Shown: in pieces, positions 45,762-47,816 of the stretch | How the letters are laid out: each line of letters begins with the position of its first letter | How positions within the stretch are numbered: position 1 is the stretch's first letter | Origin: Lapidilactobacillus gannanensis | GTDB lineage: Bacteria; Bacillota; Bacilli; Lactobacillales; Lactobacillaceae | Direction of reading: 5' to 3' | Length of the DNA stretch: 47,816 bases | Assembly (NCBI RefSeq): GCF_003946675.1 | Contig: NZ_RHOT01000006.1 | Span: 32,001 to 79,816 of the forward strand | Made by a program: the position numbers and the translations under genes | The notes under the pieces: generated by a model | The model's input: the letters and a program-made list of their open reading frames with translations, nothing else | Told to the model about the DNA's origin: nothing | The model's database searches: none

Positions 45762-46538
45762 ATGACTCAAAAATTAATCGCTTTTGATTTAGATGGCACT
45801 TTATTAGATGATCAGAAACATCCGCTGCCCAGCACGCTGACAGCATTGCGCCAACTTGAACAACAAGGTCACTTATTGACCATTGCCACTGGGCGGACAT
45901 TATTATACATTGAAGATATTCTTGCGGAAACCCAACTTAAGAACTACATTGTTTGTAATGGTTCGGCAGCTTTTGTTGACGGTCAACAACTTGTTAAAGA
46001 AAATTTGAATCCACAGGTACTCGAACATTTGATTACTCAGGCCCGCGCCTTGAAAATTGATTTGGCGGTCCTGACCCTCCACGAAATTAAGCGACTCACT
46101 AATTTTGCTCCAGAACAAATGACCAAGGCAATGACTTCTTTTGGTAAAGCCTTGCCTGACTTTGACGCCCACTTTGCCGAACAACATGAAATTTATCAGG
46201 CTTTAGCCTTTTTTGACGCCAGCATGGACGCAACTTTTACCGCTGAATTTCCGGCCTTCAAATTCGTTCGTTGGCATCCTTACTGTGTCGATGTGATTCC
46301 TCGTGCTGGTTCCAAAGCCGAAACCATTATGGCGGTGGCCAAGCACGAAGGTATTGCCGCAGCGGACACGATTGCTTTCGGTGATGCTCTGAATGATTTG
46401 GAAATGATTCAAGACGCTGGTGTTGGCGTGGCCATGGGCAATGCCTCACCACAAATCAAACAAGTGGCCGATTTAGTCACCGCTGATAATGAGCATGACG
46501 GTATTTATCAAGCACTCCAACAGTTAGATTTAATTTAA
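45762..46538 (+). CDS. Cof-type HAD-IIB family hydrolase
   Basis: The 258-residue phosphatase has HAD motif I FDLDGTLLDD at residues 8-17, motif II in TIATGRT, and the late IAFGDALNDLEMI with AMGNASPQIK (motifs III and IV). The cap domain is of type IIB. Members act on sugar phosphates, flavin mononucleotide or pyridoxal phosphate; the substrate is not predictable. The Shine-Dalgarno site is weak and distant. A LacI regulator gene follows after 30 bp. Confidence 0.92.
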   Translation: MTQKLIAFDLDGTLLDDQKHPLPSTLTALRQLEQQGHLLTIATGRTLLYIEDILAETQLKNYIVCNGSAAFVDGQQLVKENLNPQVLEHLITQARALKIDLAVLTLHEIKRLTNFAPEQMTKAMTSFGKALPDFDAHFAEQHEIYQALAFFDASMDATFTAEFPAFKFVRWHPYCVDVIPRAGSKAETIMAVAKHEGIAAADTIAFGDALNDLEMIQDAGVGVAMGNASPQIKQVADLVTADNEHDGIYQALQQLDLI

Positions 46539-46568
46539 ACTGGTCATAACGTAAGCGAGGCAAAATTC

Positions 46569-47498
46569 ATGGTAACTATTCGAGAAATTGCTCAAAAAAC
46601 CGGCTATTCAACTTCGACGATTTCACGAGTTTTAAATCATCATCCCTATGTTAGCGCTGAGAAAAAAGCCAAAATTCTCCAAGTGATGGCCGATTTAGAT
46701 TACCGACCTAATCAACTCGCGCAAAATCTAAGCCGCGGCGCCAGTCACAACATTGGCGTGATTATTCCCTATGCGAATAACCCTTTTTTTGAGAAAATGA
46801 CAAACGGTATTATGGCACGAGCTTTTGAATTCGGTTATAAAGTGACCTTGTTACCGACTAACTACAACAAACAGGTGGAATTGACCTATTTAGAGGAATT
46901 TTCTGCGAAAGCCTATGATGGGCTGATTATTACTTCCAAGTCGAATCCGCTCAAAACAATTCTTACCTATGAAAAATACGGACCACTAATTTTCTGTGAG
47001 TATGTGCCTGAGCCCAAAATTCCTTGTGCTTATTTGGACCGGGCCGCAGCTTTGACCCAGGCCTTCCGCTATTTTCGTGACCATCACTGTCAGCAAATTG
47101 GCATTACCGTTGGTCGCAATGAACAAATTAGCCCCAGCACTGAACTAACTCTAAAAATTGCCCAACAGGAACTACCTGATTTCAAAATCGCCAATGTCCG
47201 CCGTAATTGCACCACGGAACAAGACGGTCAGCAGGCGGCCCAGTATTTTCAACAACAGCCACAAATCGATGGTATTCTAACCAATGGTGATGAAATCGCC
47301 GCCGGTATTATTGCAGGTTACCACCATCAAAAGCGACCATTGATCGTGAGTCAAGATAACTTACTAATTGGTAAATTTTTGCATTTCTCATCAATTGATC
47401 AGCATCCCGAACGCTGTGGTCAACAAGCCTTTGATTTATTTAAACAAGGCCGCCAAGACAAAATCATGATTCCTCACGAATTTATTGAACGAGGCTAG
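46569..47498 (+). CDS. LacI family transcriptional regulator
   Basis: The 309-residue repressor has an N-terminal helix-turn-helix (TIREIAQKTGYSTSTISRVL, hinge DYRPNQLAQNLSRG) and a periplasmic-binding-protein-like effector domain (IGVIIPYANNPFFEKM, DGLIITSK, DGILTNGDEIAAG). GAGG lies eight bases before the ATG. It is slightly shorter than typical LacI proteins (about 330), mostly at the C-terminus. It probably controls a sugar operon, but none is visible before the window ends. Confidence 0.92.
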   Translation: MVTIREIAQKTGYSTSTISRVLNHHPYVSAEKKAKILQVMADLDYRPNQLAQNLSRGASHNIGVIIPYANNPFFEKMTNGIMARAFEFGYKVTLLPTNYNKQVELTYLEEFSAKAYDGLIITSKSNPLKTILTYEKYGPLIFCEYVPEPKIPCAYLDRAAALTQAFRYFRDHHCQQIGITVGRNEQISPSTELTLKIAQQELPDFKIANVRRNCTTEQDGQQAAQYFQQQPQIDGILTNGDEIAAGIIAGYHHQKRPLIVSQDNLLIGKFLHFSSIDQHPERCGQQAFDLFKQGRQDKIMIPHEFIERG

Positions 47499-47744
47499 TT
47501 TCGCGGTGAGTGATAAAATTAGCTGTAATTATCCATCGCACCACCACCGAGAAATGATTGTCAGTTTAAGACCAATAAAAATATTAAAGATGGCATGCAC
47601 TTTACCAATGATTCCGACAAGGCACTCAATTATTGGAATCAGGTCGCACCCATGAAAGATTTTGAAAAAAAGCTTTAAAAGTTCACCGTTAATTTGAACT
47701 TAGCTTTAAAAGTTGAGCAGCTCAGCAGCTATTTTTTACTAGGG
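47499..47744. other. intergenic stretch with a possible gene remnant
   Basis: A short open frame without a start (47555-47678) reads KDGMHFTNDSDKALNYW and then QVAPMKDFEKKL before a stop. It looks protein-like but is not recognised. It is followed by the edge of an IS-like element, which suggests a fragment of a displaced gene. Confidence 0.25.
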
Positions 47745-47816
47745 TCCGTCTGAAAACTACTTAAGTAAGATGCAAATTGAGGCAATGTAGACCGTAGCCA
47801 GATAAACATGAGCGAG
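47745..47816 (-). mobile_element. edge of an IS5-like insertion sequence with transposase 3-prime end
   Basis: On the minus strand the last 60 bases of the window (47816-47757) encode LAHVYLATVYIASICILLK and a TAG stop, resembling the C-terminal end of IS5-family transposases. Just outside the stop is GGGTCCGTCTGAAAAC, a plausible terminal repeat, bordered by CTAG, which fits the YTAR target often used by this family. The element runs out of the window, so neither the other end nor intactness can be judged. Confidence 0.45.

Noticed and set aside
1..47816. CRISPR array, prophage or defence island
   Set aside because: No regularly spaced direct repeats, cas genes, phage structural genes or integrase were seen.

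Overview
The window reads as chromosome of a low-to-moderate G+C lactic acid bacterium (Lactobacillales, most likely Lactobacillaceae). The evidence is gene content and order: the spxA-mecA-coiA-yjbH block next to a CYTH gene and relQ-nadK-rluD, ptsH-ptsI beside clpE and a DUF1827 gene, copY-copB, nrdD-nrdG, a BceRS/BceAB-type module, and CIRCE and CtsR operators. Shine-Dalgarno sites are strong (GGAGG-like) almost everywhere. The genus cannot be fixed from the sequence alone. I saw no tRNA, rRNA, CRISPR array or prophage. The only mobile element is the edge of an IS5-like transposase at the right end.

Layout. 1-5 kb: AI-2E family exporter and an orphan glucitol-type PTS IIA (minus), then lactonase, uppP and cutC (plus). 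5-10.7 kb: a cell-surface glycosylation pair (GtrB/YkcC-like and YkcB-like) divergent from a two-component system. Three of these four genes each carry one disabling lesion. 10.9-19.2 kb: mgtE, rluD, nadK and relQ (minus), CYTH and yjbH (plus), then coiA, mecA and spxA (minus), a stress, competence and alarmone block. 19.5-26.3 kb: an MBL-fold hydrolase, then a six-gene operon in which pyridoxal kinase and nucleoside deoxyribosyltransferase genes sit between a BceRS-like sensor pair and its BceAB-like ABC transporter. 26.7-31.7 kb: anaerobic ribonucleotide reductase, a DegV fatty-acid-binding protein and a TetR regulator. 31.9-36.9 kb: copper ATPase with CopY, and the general PTS proteins. 37-41.6 kb: clpE under dual heat-shock operators, DUF1827 and a MucBP-like protein. 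42-45 kb: two tandem MutS-domain-V ATPases, the upstream one broken by a nonsense codon. 45.4-47.5 kb: a small unknown gene, a Cof-type HAD phosphatase and a LacI regulator.

The most notable non-coding signal is a dispersed intergenic repeat (four copies, all in plus orientation, near 5.0, 17.7, 29.9 and 39.8 kb). Its central hairpin keeps its fold through compensatory and G-U changes. The 39.8 kb copy also has long outer inverted arms. A second hairpin type (26.55 and 31.78 kb) keeps a similar apical part on different basal stems. Overall the window is ordinary core chromosome with local gene decay, two repeat or terminator families and one unusual operon arrangement.
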